A stretch of DNA of 64,000 nucleotides, taken from Streptomyces griseus. GTDB taxonomy: Bacteria; Actinomycetota; Actinomycetes; Streptomycetales; Streptomycetaceae. The stretch is from contig NZ_UAVD01000012.1 of NCBI RefSeq assembly GCF_900460065.1, positions 88,338 through 152,337 of the forward strand. Direction: 5' to 3'. Below are positions 8,553-17,002 of the stretch, in pieces. The notes under the pieces are model-generated. The model saw nothing but the letters and a program-made list of their open reading frames with translations, searched no databases and was not told the DNA's origin. The translations under genes and the position numbers were made by a program. Each line of letters starts with the position of its first letter. The stretch's first letter is position 1.

Positions 8553-9229
8553 CCCGAGTGCTTGTCGTCGAGGATGAGGAATCCTTCAGCGACGCCCTGT
8601 CCTACATGCTGCGCAAGGAAGGTTTCGAGGTCGCCATCGCGGCGACCGGCCCCGACGGCCTCGACGAGTTCGAGCGCAACGGCGCCGATCTGGTCCTGCT
8701 CGACCTGATGCTGCCCGGCCTGCCCGGCACCGAGGTGTGCCGCCAGCTCCGCAGCCGTTCCAACGTCCCGGTGATCATGGTCACGGCCAAGGACAGCGAG
8801 ATCGACAAGGTCGTCGGGCTGGAGATAGGAGCCGATGACTACGTCACCAAGCCCTTCTCCTCCCGCGAGCTCGTCGCCCGCATCCGCGCGGTGCTGCGCC
8901 GTCGCGGGGAGCCGGAGGAGGTCACCCCGGCGGCCCTGGAGGCGGGCCCGGTCCGGATGGACGTGGACCGGCACGTGGTCACCGTCTCCGGCGGCAAGGT
9001 CGACCTCCCGCTCAAGGAGTTCGACCTGCTGGAGATGCTCCTCCGCAACGCGGGCCGCGTGCTGACCCGGATGCAGCTCATCGACCGGGTGTGGGGCGCG
9101 GACTACGTCGGCGACACCAAGACCCTCGACGTCCACGTGAAGCGGCTGCGCGCCAAGATCGAGCCCGACCCGGGAGCGCCTCGCTACCTCGTCACCGTGC
9201 GGGGCCTGGGGTACAAGTTCGAGCCGTAG
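8549..9229 (+). CDS. phoP: response regulator PhoP, OmpR family
   Basis: The 226-residue DNA-binding regulator has an N-terminal receiver with the phosphorylated aspartate in LVLLDLMLPG, a conserved VTAKD threonine region and lysine in DYVTKPFS, followed by an OmpR-type winged helix (residues about 125-226; LPLKEFDLLEMLL and DVHVKRLRAKIE). It activates phosphate-starvation genes by binding GTTCACC direct repeats, such as those at 7184-7216. It starts inside the end of phoR (ATG-A type overlap) and is followed by a strong hairpin, so phoR-phoP form a two-gene operon. Confidence 0.96.
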   Translation: MTRVLVVEDEESFSDALSYMLRKEGFEVAIAATGPDGLDEFERNGADLVLLDLMLPGLPGTEVCRQLRSRSNVPVIMVTAKDSEIDKVVGLEIGADDYVTKPFSSRELVARIRAVLRRRGEPEEVTPAALEAGPVRMDVDRHVVTVSGGKVDLPLKEFDLLEMLLRNAGRVLTRMQLIDRVWGADYVGDTKTLDVHVKRLRAKIEPDPGAPRYLVTVRGLGYKFEP

Positions 9230-9256
9230 ACCGCGGGCCGGGCGGGTCCGTGTGTG

Positions 9257-9294
9257 CCGAAGGGGCGCTTCCCGGCCGGGAAGCGCCCCTTCGG
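9257..9294. terminator. bidirectional terminator after phoP
   Basis: Two exact 19-base complementary arms abut at 9275/9276, forming a long stem between the convergent phoP and lipoprotein genes. Confidence 0.8.
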
Positions 9295-9334
9295 TGTACT
9301 CAGGCGTTCGGCGTTACGGGGCCGGAGTCCCGCG

Positions 9335-10018
9335 TCAGTCGGCCGCGGGCACCGAGGCGGAGTCGCCCGTGCCGGTCTCGCCCTGCGCGCCCTCGGTGCC
9401 CGCGCCGCTCTCCGGCGTGCCGGGCGTCTCGCCCTCGCCGGACGCGTCGCCGGACGCGTCGGCCGACGGCGTCGGGGTGGGCTTCGGCGCGGGCGCCTCC
9501 GCCTTCGGGCTGGGGCCGAAGTCCTTGAAGAAGCCCTCGGCGGGGAACACGCTGGCGCCGAGGCCGACGTCGCCGGTCCGGCTGAGCTTGAAGACGACCT
9601 GCTGGACGTCGCCGTTGCGCGCCGCCTCGCCGCTGTTCTCGATCACGGCGGCGGCGTTGCCCTTGCCGCCGATGGTGACCTGGCCGCCGGCCGGGACCAC
9701 GATGGGGCCGTTGCCCTTGGCGGCCTGGAGCTTCACCTCGACGTTGCTGCCGGGCAGCGTGACCGACTCCAGCACCTCGCGCTCGGTGCCTTCGTTGAAC
9801 AGCGTCGCGGCGACGACGGCCGGGCCGTCCGCGCCGCCCTCGGGCTGCGTGAGCACGTTCACGTTCTGGATCTTGATGTCGCCCACCGTGGTGGCCGGGT
9901 TGTCCGGCCTGATCTTGAGCGTCTCGGCGTTGTTGCCCGCCGCGCAGGCGGACAGGGAGACGATCGAGATGGCGGTGGCGGCGGCGGCGAGGGCGCCGTG
10001 TCGAAGGCTGCGGCTCAC
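9335..10018 (-). CDS. secreted lipoprotein with Ig-like fold (DUF461/PCuAC-like)
   Basis: The signal peptide ends in lipobox LSAC, so the mature 200-residue protein should be lipid-anchored outside the membrane. The central 120 residues (IQNVNVLTQPEGGADGPAVV, then FNEGTEREVL) have the beta-sandwich pattern of the PCuAC/DUF461 superfamily, but the His/Met copper ligands of true PCuAC proteins are not evident. The C-terminus from about residue 165 is a low-complexity Pro/Ser/Glu/Gly tail, likely a cell-wall spacer. It is convergent with phoP. Function unknown. Confidence 0.85.
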   Translation of the reverse strand: MSRSLRHGALAAAATAISIVSLSACAAGNNAETLKIRPDNPATTVGDIKIQNVNVLTQPEGGADGPAVVAATLFNEGTEREVLESVTLPGSNVEVKLQAAKGNGPIVVPAGGQVTIGGKGNAAAVIENSGEAARNGDVQQVVFKLSRTGDVGLGASVFPAEGFFKDFGPSPKAEAPAPKPTPTPSADASGDASGEGETPGTPESGAGTEGAQGETGTGDSASVPAAD

Positions 10019-10695
10019 GGCGGCGGCAACTCCTTGAACGAGTCGGACTGCGGACTTCGGACGTCAGTCGTCGAGCGGTGGTGTAAAGCCGCCCTAAGGG
10101 TGTGTCAGCGGCCTTAGGCTACCGAGCCGCCGCGCCCGGCCTGCACCCGACCCGCCCCTACGCGTTCCGGCTCTTGCCCGGCGGTGGCGAGGGAGGCGCC
10201 GGGAGGCCGGGGCCGCGCGTCCTCCGAAGAGGCCGAGCGGTGTTCTACCGGCGGGTACGCCATGGGGCGTTCACATAATCCGGGTGATCAATTCTTCTGC
10301 CCGCTCCGGGGCGGCGTGGTGGTTTCTTCGCCATTCCCGGCTTCGCGGGGGAAAGGGACCGGGCGCCATGTGGCTTGATCAATTTCATTGCGGTCGGACA
10401 GTTACGCCCGTACGGGCGAGCGATCATCGAACGGAGTACGGAATGATGGTCATCTCGAAACCGACAAAACGGGACTTTCGTCCCCTTCTGTAAGGCATCG
10501 GGGCCATGTGACGCGGGTGTTTCGCTCCGGGCGCACAGTGGCTCCGACCTGCGAATACCGTCTTCCGGAAGCCTTCCGCAGCACGTTCGTGTCGCTGTTG
10601 TCAAGCCCCGAGATATGCCCTGACCTGCGAAAACGCCATTCAGGAGATGCGATTCTCGTGTTACTCTGGATAGCCACGGAAGGGGTACCTGTCAC
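10019..10695. other. long intergenic region upstream of carD
   Basis: There is no supported gene in 677 bases. The region is AT-richer than average from about 10260. It contains a 14-bp palindrome CGCCCGTACGGGCG at 10405-10418 and two copies of GACCTGCGAA (about 10546 and 10622). GGAAGGGG before the carD ATG is its ribosome binding site. It probably holds more than one carD promoter and a long leader. Confidence 0.4.
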
Positions 10696-11178
10696 ATGAC
10701 GTTCAAGGTTGGCGACACCGTGGTCTATCCCCATCACGGGGCCGCGCTGATCGAGGCTATCGAAACTCGCCAGATCAAAGGCGTGGACAAGACCTACTTG
10801 GTGCTCAAGGTCGCCCAGGGCGACTTGACGGTTCGTGTGCCGGCGGACAATGCGGAGTTCGTGGGCGTGCGCGACGTGGTCGGGCAGGACGGACTGGACC
10901 GGGTCTTCGAGGTGCTGCGCGCACCGTATGCCGAGGAGCCGACGAACTGGTCCCGGCGCTACAAGGCAAATCTCGAAAAGCTCGCCTCCGGCGATGTCAT
11001 CAAGGTCGCCGAGGTAGTGCGTGACCTGTGGCGTCGGGAGCGCGAGCGCGGTCTCTCCGCCGGAGAGAAGCGCATGCTCGCCAAGGCCCGCCAGATCCTG
11101 GTGAGCGAGCTCGCTCTCGCGGAAAACACGAATGAGGACAAGGCCGAGGCTCTGCTCGACGAGGTCCTCGCGTCCTGA
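10696..11178 (+). CDS. carD: CarD/CdnL-type RNA polymerase-binding regulator
   Basis: The 160-residue protein begins with the RNA-polymerase-interaction domain ([20 protein letters not shown], residues 1-60) and continues with the helical DNA-binding domain containing the conserved tryptophan segment [13 protein letters not shown]. CarD binds the RNAP beta subunit and stabilises open promoter complexes, especially at rRNA promoters; it is essential in mycobacteria. The acidic C-terminal helix ([13 protein letters not shown]) is typical of the actinobacterial group. It lies directly upstream of ispD-ispF, a linkage conserved in actinobacteria, but a long gap and hairpin separate them. Confidence 0.95.
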   Translation: MTFKVGDTVVYPHHGAALIEAIETRQIKGVDKTYLVLKVAQGDLTVRVPADNAEFVGVRDVVGQDGLDRVFEVLRAPYAEEPTNWSRRYKANLEKLASGDVIKVAEVVRDLWRRERERGLSAGEKRMLAKARQILVSELALAENTNEDKAEALLDEVLAS

Positions 11179-11439
11179 AACCGGACCACTCCGGCTCGTG
11201 CCGCCGGAGATCGCCGGTTCGATGAAGTTGTATGAATGTGCCGCGGTGCCCGCTGACCAGCCGTTTTCACGCTGTGTTGTCGGGCGCTGCGGCATGTCCG
11301 GACCGCATCCGGTGCCCGACTGCCGGTAGCCCCGTGCCCGCGGACGTCCGTCCGCGTGTGCGACGGCCGTCGGTGAGAGGGCGGCCCCCGTGCTGCGTGA
11401 GCGCCCCGCGCGACCCGCGCTCGACCGGGTGTCACGGAA

Positions 11440-11486
11440 GGGGCCCGGTGCGAGCCCGGGGCGTCACGCCCGGCTCGCTGGGCCCC
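11440..11486 (+). terminator. GC-rich hairpin between carD and ispD
   Basis: The arm starting GGGGCCC at 11440 pairs, with small bulges, to the arm ending GGGCCCC at 11486. It lies in the 378-base gap (11179-11556), which otherwise holds no supported gene. It may end the carD transcript. Confidence 0.45.
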
Positions 11487-11556
11487 TACCCATGTCGGTC
11501 GTGGAAACAAACCTGCCGAACCTTCGGACCTTTCTCGGACCTTCGGAGTGCAACCG

Positions 11557-12324
11557 ATGTCATCGACGCCACCCCCGACCGACCGGCCGCGCCCTCCCCG
11601 TACCGCCGCGGTGATCCCCGCGGCCGGGCGGGGCGTGCGACTCGGTCCGGGCACGCCCAAGGCCCTTCGGGCGCTCGGCGGGACGCCCATGCTGATCCAC
11701 GCCATCCGCGCCATGGCCGCGTCCCGGGCCGTCTCCCTCGTCGTGGTCGTCGCCCCGCCGGACGGCGCGCCCGAGGTGAAGCACCTCCTCGACGAGCACG
11801 CGCTGCCCGAGCGCACCGACTACCTGGTGGTGCCGGGCGGTGAGACCCGCCAGGAGTCCGTCCGCCTGGGCCTCGACGCACTGCCCGAGGACATCTCCGC
11901 CGTGCTGGTCCACGACGCCGCCCGCCCCCTCGTGCCGGTCGACACGGTCGACGCCGTCGCCTCGGCCGTACGGGACGGAGCACCCGCCGTCGTGCCCGCG
12001 CTGCCCCTCGCGGACACCGTCAAGGAGGTGGAGCCGGCCGGCACGCCCGGGGAGCCGGAGCCGGTGCTCGCCACCCCCGTACGGGCCAGGCTGCGCGCGG
12101 TGCAGACGCCGCAGGGCTTCGACCGGGACACGCTGGTGCGCGCGCACGCCGAGGTCGCGGTCGACGGCGAGGGCGCCACGGACGACGCGGGCATGGTGGA
12201 GCGGCTCGGCGCGCCCGTGGTCGTCGTCCCCGGCCACGAGGAGGCGTTCAAGGTGACCCGGCCGCTCGATCTGGTGCTGGCCGAGGCGGTACTCGCCCGC
12301 AGGAGGGCCAACGATGGTTTCTGA
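11557..12324 (+). CDS. ispD: 2-C-methyl-D-erythritol 4-phosphate cytidylyltransferase
   Basis: This is the third step of the non-mevalonate (MEP) isoprenoid pathway: it transfers CMP from CTP to methylerythritol phosphate. The nucleotide-binding signature [21 protein letters not shown] lies near the N-terminus, and [12 protein letters not shown] and TDDAGMVE are conserved family segments. The 255-residue length is normal. I chose the ATG at 11557 (GGAG about ten bases upstream) over a GTG nine bases earlier. The 3' end overlaps ispF by 11 bases, so the two are coupled. Confidence 0.95.
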   Translation: MSSTPPPTDRPRPPRTAAVIPAAGRGVRLGPGTPKALRALGGTPMLIHAIRAMAASRAVSLVVVVAPPDGAPEVKHLLDEHALPERTDYLVVPGGETRQESVRLGLDALPEDISAVLVHDAARPLVPVDTVDAVASAVRDGAPAVVPALPLADTVKEVEPAGTPGEPEPVLATPVRARLRAVQTPQGFDRDTLVRAHAEVAVDGEGATDDAGMVERLGAPVVVVPGHEEAFKVTRPLDLVLAEAVLARRRANDGF

Positions 12325-12832
12325 GACCCCCGGCGCGGGAAGCCCCGCCGCCCCCGTCATCCCGCTCGTCGGCATCGGCACCGACATCCACGCCTTCGAG
12401 GAGGGCCGCAAGCTGTGGTGCGCGGGCCTGAAGTGGGAGGGCGAGGGGCCGGGACTGGCCGGCCATTCGGACGCCGACGTCGTCGCGCACGCCGCGTGCA
12501 ACGCGCTGTTCTCCGCCGCCGGCCTCGGTGACCTCGGGCAGCACTTCGGCACCGGCCGCCCCGAGTGGTCCGGGGCCGCGGGCATCACGCTGCTCACCGA
12601 GGCCGCCCGGATCGTCCGCGCCGGGGGCTTCGAGATCGGGAACGTCGCCGTCCAGGTCGTCGGCTCGCGTCCGAAGATCGGCAAGCGGCGCGAGGAGGCG
12701 CAGAAGGTGCTGTCCGAGGCCGTGGGCGCCCCGGTCTCGCTCTCCGCCGCCACCTCCGACGGGCTCGGCTTCACCGGCCGCGGCGAGGGCATCGCCGGCC
12801 TCGCGACCGCCCTGGTCTACCGCACCGCCTGA
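12314..12832 (+). CDS. ispF: 2-C-methyl-D-erythritol 2,4-cyclodiphosphate synthase
   Basis: This enzyme forms the cyclodiphosphate of the MEP pathway, two steps after IspD. The zinc-site motif is in GIGTDIHAF (Asp and His ligands), a third His in [10 protein letters not shown], and the CDP-binding segment in [19 protein letters not shown]. The 172-residue length includes a short extra N-terminus. Adjacent overlapping ispD and ispF are common; some bacteria fuse them. A long inverted repeat follows the gene. Confidence 0.95.
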   Translation: MVSETPGAGSPAAPVIPLVGIGTDIHAFEEGRKLWCAGLKWEGEGPGLAGHSDADVVAHAACNALFSAAGLGDLGQHFGTGRPEWSGAAGITLLTEAARIVRAGGFEIGNVAVQVVGSRPKIGKRREEAQKVLSEAVGAPVSLSAATSDGLGFTGRGEGIAGLATALVYRTA

Positions 12833-12855
12833 GGCCCGGGCGGCACCCGGGCCCG

Positions 12856-12912
12856 CTCCTCCTGCACATCACTTGCACGTACGCTGAAGACGCAAGCGAT
12901 GTGCAGGAGGAG
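12856..12912 (+). promoter_or_regulatory. long hairpin burying the next gene's ribosome binding site
   Basis: The arms 12856-12870 and 12898-12912 are perfectly complementary over 15 bp. After one mismatch, an inner 5-bp stem (12872-12876 with 12892-12896) closes a 15-base loop. The right arm carries AGGAGG, the likely ribosome binding site for the GTG at 12919. It could be the ispF terminator, a translational switch, or both. Confidence 0.6.
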
Positions 12913-12918
12913 GCGGAA

Positions 12919-13719
12919 GTGGCACCGGCGACCAGCGCGACCACGGTGACGGCGGGGACGGCGGCCGACCGGGCCGACGCCCACAGGACCCACGGGGACG
13001 CCGCACACGCCGGGACACCCGGGAGCTCCGGACCCGGCAGGACCCACGGAGACGCCGGGCGCGTCGGGACCTCCGGAGACGTCGAACGGGCCGGGTTCCC
13101 CGAGCGCGCAGGGTTCCCCGAGGACGTCGAATACGTCGTGCGCACCGCCACCGCCGACGACCTCGGCGGAGCGCGGGCCGTGATGCTCGACACCGTCTAC
13201 CGCGACCTGAAGTCCGGCTACGTACCCCGCTGGCACGCCGACATCATCGACCCCGGGGCCGCCTACCTCCGCCCGGAGCGCTGCACCCTGCTCGTCGTCG
13301 AGCACCGGGGCGAGATCGTCGCCACCGGGGCCGTGCGCGACCGGGGCCCCCAGGCGCCGCCCAACCCCCCGTGGGTCGCCGAGCGCTTCCCCTCCGGGAC
13401 CACCGCGCAGCTCTGCCGGATCTATGTGCGCCCCGAGCACCGCCGGCACGGACTGGCCCGGCGACTGGTGCGCGAGCTGGCGGAGTTCGCCGCCCGGGCC
13501 GGGGGCTACGAGGCGCTGTACCTGCACACCGACCCCGCCGTGCCGGGCGCCGAGCCCTTCTGGCGTTCGCTGGCCCGCGAGGTGTGCGACGAGCGGACAC
13601 TGCCCGGGGGCGGGCAGGGGATCGTCCACTTCGAGCTGCCGCTGCCCGGGGCCGCGCCCGCCTCCGCCGGCGGCTCCGCCCGGACCTCGCGCACTGCCCG
13701 GACCGCCCCCGCCCATTAG
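12919..13719 (+). CDS. GNAT family N-acetyltransferase with repetitive N-terminus
   Basis: The C-terminal 190 residues form a GNAT domain: VRTATADDLGGARAVMLDTV opens it, the acetyl-CoA loop is in RIYVRPEHRRHGLARRLV, and LYLHTDPAVPGAEPFWRSL is a conserved end. The first 70 residues are low-complexity and contain near-duplicate segments (RTHGDAAHAGTPGSSGPG / RTHGDAGRVGTSGDV; RAGFPERAGFPE) that look like recent expansion. The GTG at 12919 follows AGGAGG lying in a hairpin arm. The start could be further downstream, since the conserved domain begins only near 13130. Substrate unknown. Confidence 0.8.
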   Translation: MAPATSATTVTAGTAADRADAHRTHGDAAHAGTPGSSGPGRTHGDAGRVGTSGDVERAGFPERAGFPEDVEYVVRTATADDLGGARAVMLDTVYRDLKSGYVPRWHADIIDPGAAYLRPERCTLLVVEHRGEIVATGAVRDRGPQAPPNPPWVAERFPSGTTAQLCRIYVRPEHRRHGLARRLVRELAEFAARAGGYEALYLHTDPAVPGAEPFWRSLAREVCDERTLPGGGQGIVHFELPLPGAAPASAGGSARTSRTARTAPAH

Positions 13720-13720
13720 A

Positions 13721-13735
13721 TGACAATCGTTTTCA
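13721..13735 (+). promoter_or_regulatory. Zur/Fur-family operator candidate
   Basis: TGACAATCGTTTTCA is an imperfect 7-1-7 palindrome close to the Gram-positive Fur-superfamily (Zur) box TGAAAATGATTTTCA, and is extended by A and T on either side. It sits 14 bases before the binding-protein start codon, in AT-rich sequence that stands out locally. Zur would mean zinc control; Fur/IdeR-type control cannot be excluded. Confidence 0.6.
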
Positions 13736-13749
13736 TATAAGGTCGTCGC

Positions 13750-15276
13750 ATGCCCACCTCCCGCCCCCGCCTTCCCCGCCGCCGCGTCGCGCTGCCCCTG
13801 GCCGCCGCCACGCTCCTCGTGCCCGTCGCCACCGCCTGCACCTCGTCCACGGACTCCGGCGGCGACCAGCGGCTGAAGGTGGCCATGGCCTTCCCGCCCG
13901 CCCAGGCCATGTCCCCGTACGGCGACGACGCCGTGACCCTGAGCCGGCTCGCCGTCGTCGAGGGACTCACCCGGCTCGACCGGAACGGGAAGGCCGAGCC
14001 CGCGCTTGCCGCCTCCTGGAAGCGCGACGGCGAGCGGGGCTGGACGTTCGAGGTCCGCGACGGCGCCGTCTTCCAGGACGGGACGACACTCGACGCCGCA
14101 GCCGTGGTCCGCTCGCTGACCGCCGCGCAGAAGGCGTCCCCCAAGCCCCGCGTGCTGTCCGACACCACCCTGACCGCCACGGCCGAGGGCGCGAGCACCG
14201 TACGGATCACGACACGGGACGCCGACCCGCTGCTGCCCCAGCGGCTGGCCAACCCGTCACTGAGCATCCTGTCCGCCAACGCGTACGGAAAGGACGGCGG
14301 ACAGGTGGCCCCCGCCGGGCACGCCACCGGACCCTTCACCCTGGCCAAGCTCAACGGCGCGGTCAGCGCCACCCTGGAGCGCAACGACACCTACTGGGGC
14401 TCCAAGGCGAAGGCCCCCGGCGCCGACGTCAAGTTCGTCGCCGACGGCACCGCCCGCGCCAACGCGCTGCGGACGAAGGACGTCGACGTCGCCGAGTACG
14501 TACCGATCTCGCAGGCCTCACTGCTCGGCGACGGCCTGGTCCACGAGTTCCCCTCCGCCCGCACCAACGGCCTCTCCCTCAACACCGAACGCGGCGTCTT
14601 CGCCGACCCGGCGATGCGCGCCGCCGCCCGCGAGGCCATCGACCCCCGAGCGCTGGTCGACGGCGTCTACGAGGGGCGCGCCGACGCCGCCCAAGGGCTG
14701 CTGGGCCCCGGCGTCCCCTGGGCCGCCGACCTGCGCACCGCCCCCACCGGCCGCGCGGAGGCGGCGGCCCCGGCCGAGGTGAGGAAGACGAAGGAGATCG
14801 TCCTCGCCACCTACACCAACCGCCCCGAGCTGCCCGAGGCCGCCACCGTCGTCCAGCAGCAGCTGGAGAAGCGCGGCTTCACCGTCAAGCAGGTCGTCCG
14901 CGACTACGCGCAGATGGAGGCCGACGCCCTCGCCGGGAAGTACGACGCGTTCATCCAGGCCCGCAACACCCTCCTGGACACCGCCGACCCGGTCTCCTAC
15001 CTCGCCTCCGACTTCACCTGCGACGGCAGCTTCAACATCACCCAGCTCTGCGCGAAGCCCGTCGACGCCGCCGTCGACAAGGCCGCCGCCCTCGCCGACA
15101 CCGACGCCCGCCACCGGGCCGAGATGACCGCCGAGGCCGCGATCCTCGGCTCCGACGCCCTCGTACCGCTCGTCCACGAGCGCTTCGTGCAGGGGTACGA
15201 CGACAACCGCGTCCACGGCGTCGCCCTCGACCCCATGGAGCGCACCCTCATCACCGCCGACACCCGCGTCGAGTGA
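13750..15276 (+). CDS. ABC transporter substrate-binding lipoprotein, peptide/nickel family
   Basis: The 508-residue protein has a signal peptide ending in the lipobox VATAC and a family 5 solute-binding fold: VEGLTRLDRNGKAEPALAAS, WTFEVRDGAVFQDGTTLDAA and ANPSLSILSANAYGKDG are characteristic blocks of Dpp/Opp/Nik-type receptors. It is anchored outside the membrane and should deliver a peptide, metal complex or metallophore to the permease that starts four bases after its stop. The Zur/Fur-like box before it points to metal-limited expression. Members of this family include nickel, staphylopine and haem-peptide receptors. Confidence 0.92.
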   Translation: MPTSRPRLPRRRVALPLAAATLLVPVATACTSSTDSGGDQRLKVAMAFPPAQAMSPYGDDAVTLSRLAVVEGLTRLDRNGKAEPALAASWKRDGERGWTFEVRDGAVFQDGTTLDAAAVVRSLTAAQKASPKPRVLSDTTLTATAEGASTVRITTRDADPLLPQRLANPSLSILSANAYGKDGGQVAPAGHATGPFTLAKLNGAVSATLERNDTYWGSKAKAPGADVKFVADGTARANALRTKDVDVAEYVPISQASLLGDGLVHEFPSARTNGLSLNTERGVFADPAMRAAAREAIDPRALVDGVYEGRADAAQGLLGPGVPWAADLRTAPTGRAEAAAPAEVRKTKEIVLATYTNRPELPEAATVVQQQLEKRGFTVKQVVRDYAQMEADALAGKYDAFIQARNTLLDTADPVSYLASDFTCDGSFNITQLCAKPVDAAVDKAAALADTDARHRAEMTAEAAILGSDALVPLVHERFVQGYDDNRVHGVALDPMERTLITADTRVE

Positions 15277-15280
15277 CCGC

Positions 15281-17002
15281 GTGAAGTACCTCGCCGGACG
15301 GATCGGTGCGCTGCTCGCCGTCGTCGTGGTGATCGGGCTGCTGCCCTGGCTGACCCGGACCGACCCGGCCCGAACGATCCTGCACGCCCGGTACGCCGAC
15401 CGGGCCCCGACACCCGAGACCCTCGCCGCGATCCGCGCCGAGACCGGGCTCGACGGCGGGCCGTGGCAGGTCCTGGGCGACTGGCTCGGCGGGCTGTTCC
15501 GGGGCGACCTGGGGGAGTCCTGGGTCTCCGGCCAGCCCGTCGGGCCGGACGTCACGGCCGCCCTCGGCAACTCCCTCACCCTGATGGCCGTCTCGCTCGC
15601 CGTCGCCGTACTCCTCGCCCTCGCCCTGAGCGCCCCCACCCTCCGGCGCGGGGCCGCGCGCCGGATCGTCCGGGTGCGCGCCGGAGCGGGCGCGGCGGTG
15701 CTCGCCGCACTGCCGGAATTCCTCCTCGCCGCCGTCCTGGCCACCGTCCTCGCCGTACACCTCGGCTGGTTCCCCGCGCTCGGCTGGGGCGCCCCCGACC
15801 AACTCGTGCTGCCCGCCCTCGCCATGGGCGTCCCCGCCGGGGCGCTGCTCGGCCGGCTCCTGGACGACGCCCTGCCCGGCGCCTTCGCCGAACCCTGGGC
15901 CCGGGCCGCCGCCGCGAGCGGCCTGCCGGGCCGCGTCATCGCCCGGCACGCCCTGCGCCGGACGCTCCCGGGCCTGCTGCCCCAGCTCGGCCTGGTCGCG
16001 GTCGGACTCACCGGCGGAGCGGTCGCCGTCGAGACCCTGTACGCGATCCCCGGCCTCGGCGGCACCGCCCTGGCCGCCGCCCTCGCCCAGGACCTGCCCG
16101 TCCTCCAGGCGACCGTGCTCGTCCTGCTGCTCCTCGGCGTCGCCGCCGGGCTGGCCTCCCGCCTCGCCGTCCGCGCCCTGCTCGGACCCGCCCTCACCGA
16201 CCGGGCGCTGCCCGCCCTCGTCGCGCCCCGGCTGCCCGGCCGCCGCGCGCTCGCCGTCGCCGCGCTCGTCCTCGGCGGCCTCCTGGTCGCCGTCACCGTC
16301 GCGGGCCTCCTGCGCGACCCCCTCCACGTCGACACGGCCGCCCGGCTCGCTGGCCCGTCCGCCGCGCACCCCCTCGGCACCGACCACCTCGGCCGCGACG
16401 TCCTCGCCCGCCTCGGCCACGGCGCGGCCCGCACCGCGCTGGCCGCCGTCGCGGTGGGGGCCGTCACCCTGCTGCTCGGCCTGCTCCTCGGGGCCGTCCG
16501 CGCCGGAGCGCTCACCGAGACGGCGAACGCGCTCCCCGCCGTCCTCGCCGGCCTCGTCGTCGCGGGCATCGCCGGACCGGGCCCCTGGGGCGCCGCCGCC
16601 GCGGTGGCCGCCGTCGCCTGGGCCCCGCTCGCCGCCCACACCGCCGCCCTGCACGCCCAGGAGAAGGCGGCCCCGCACCTCACCGCCGCCGTCGCCCTCG
16701 GCGCGGACCGGGCCCACCTCCTGCGCCGCCACATCCTGCCCGGGGTCCTGCCGCCGGTGGCACGCCACGCCCTGCTCCGCGTCCCGGCCATCGCGCTGGC
16801 CCTCGCCTCCCTCGGCTTCCTCGGACTCGGCACGCGGGCCCCGGCGCCGGAGTGGGGGCGGATGCTGTCGGAGAACATGCCGTACGCCGAACGTGCCCCG
16901 TGGGCCGTCCTCGCCCCCGCCGCAGCGCTCGCCGTCCTGGGCGCCCTGGCCGTCCTCACCTCGGCGGCGGTACGCGGGCGCACCCCGGCGGGACCGAAGT
17001 GA
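15281..17002 (+). CDS. fused ABC permease (DppB-like plus DppC-like halves)
   Basis: The 573-residue membrane protein joins two permease domains that are usually separate. The first half (to about residue 300) is DppB-like, with the early motif SWVSGQPVGPDV and the permease loop ARAAAASGLPGRVIARHALRRTL. The second half is DppC-like, with HPLGTDHLGRDVLARLGHGA and the loop ALGADRAHLLRRHILPGVLPP. It begins with GTG four bases after the binding protein and overlaps the next gene by four bases. Both coupling loops that contact ATPases are present, yet no ATP-binding gene is in the operon. Confidence 0.9.
   Translation: MKYLAGRIGALLAVVVVIGLLPWLTRTDPARTILHARYADRAPTPETLAAIRAETGLDGGPWQVLGDWLGGLFRGDLGESWVSGQPVGPDVTAALGNSLTLMAVSLAVAVLLALALSAPTLRRGAARRIVRVRAGAGAAVLAALPEFLLAAVLATVLAVHLGWFPALGWGAPDQLVLPALAMGVPAGALLGRLLDDALPGAFAEPWARAAAASGLPGRVIARHALRRTLPGLLPQLGLVAVGLTGGAVAVETLYAIPGLGGTALAAALAQDLPVLQATVLVLLLLGVAAGLASRLAVRALLGPALTDRALPALVAPRLPGRRALAVAALVLGGLLVAVTVAGLLRDPLHVDTAARLAGPSAAHPLGTDHLGRDVLARLGHGAARTALAAVAVGAVTLLLGLLLGAVRAGALTETANALPAVLAGLVVAGIAGPGPWGAAAAVAAVAWAPLAAHTAALHAQEKAAPHLTAAVALGADRAHLLRRHILPGVLPPVARHALLRVPAIALALASLGFLGLGTRAPAPEWGRMLSENMPYAERAPWAVLAPAAALAVLGALAVLTSAAVRGRTPAGPK

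Noticed and set aside
10388..10699. 103-codon plus-strand frame upstream of carD
   Set aside because: No ribosome binding site, poor codon bias and overlap with the carD start; it looks like leader sequence.
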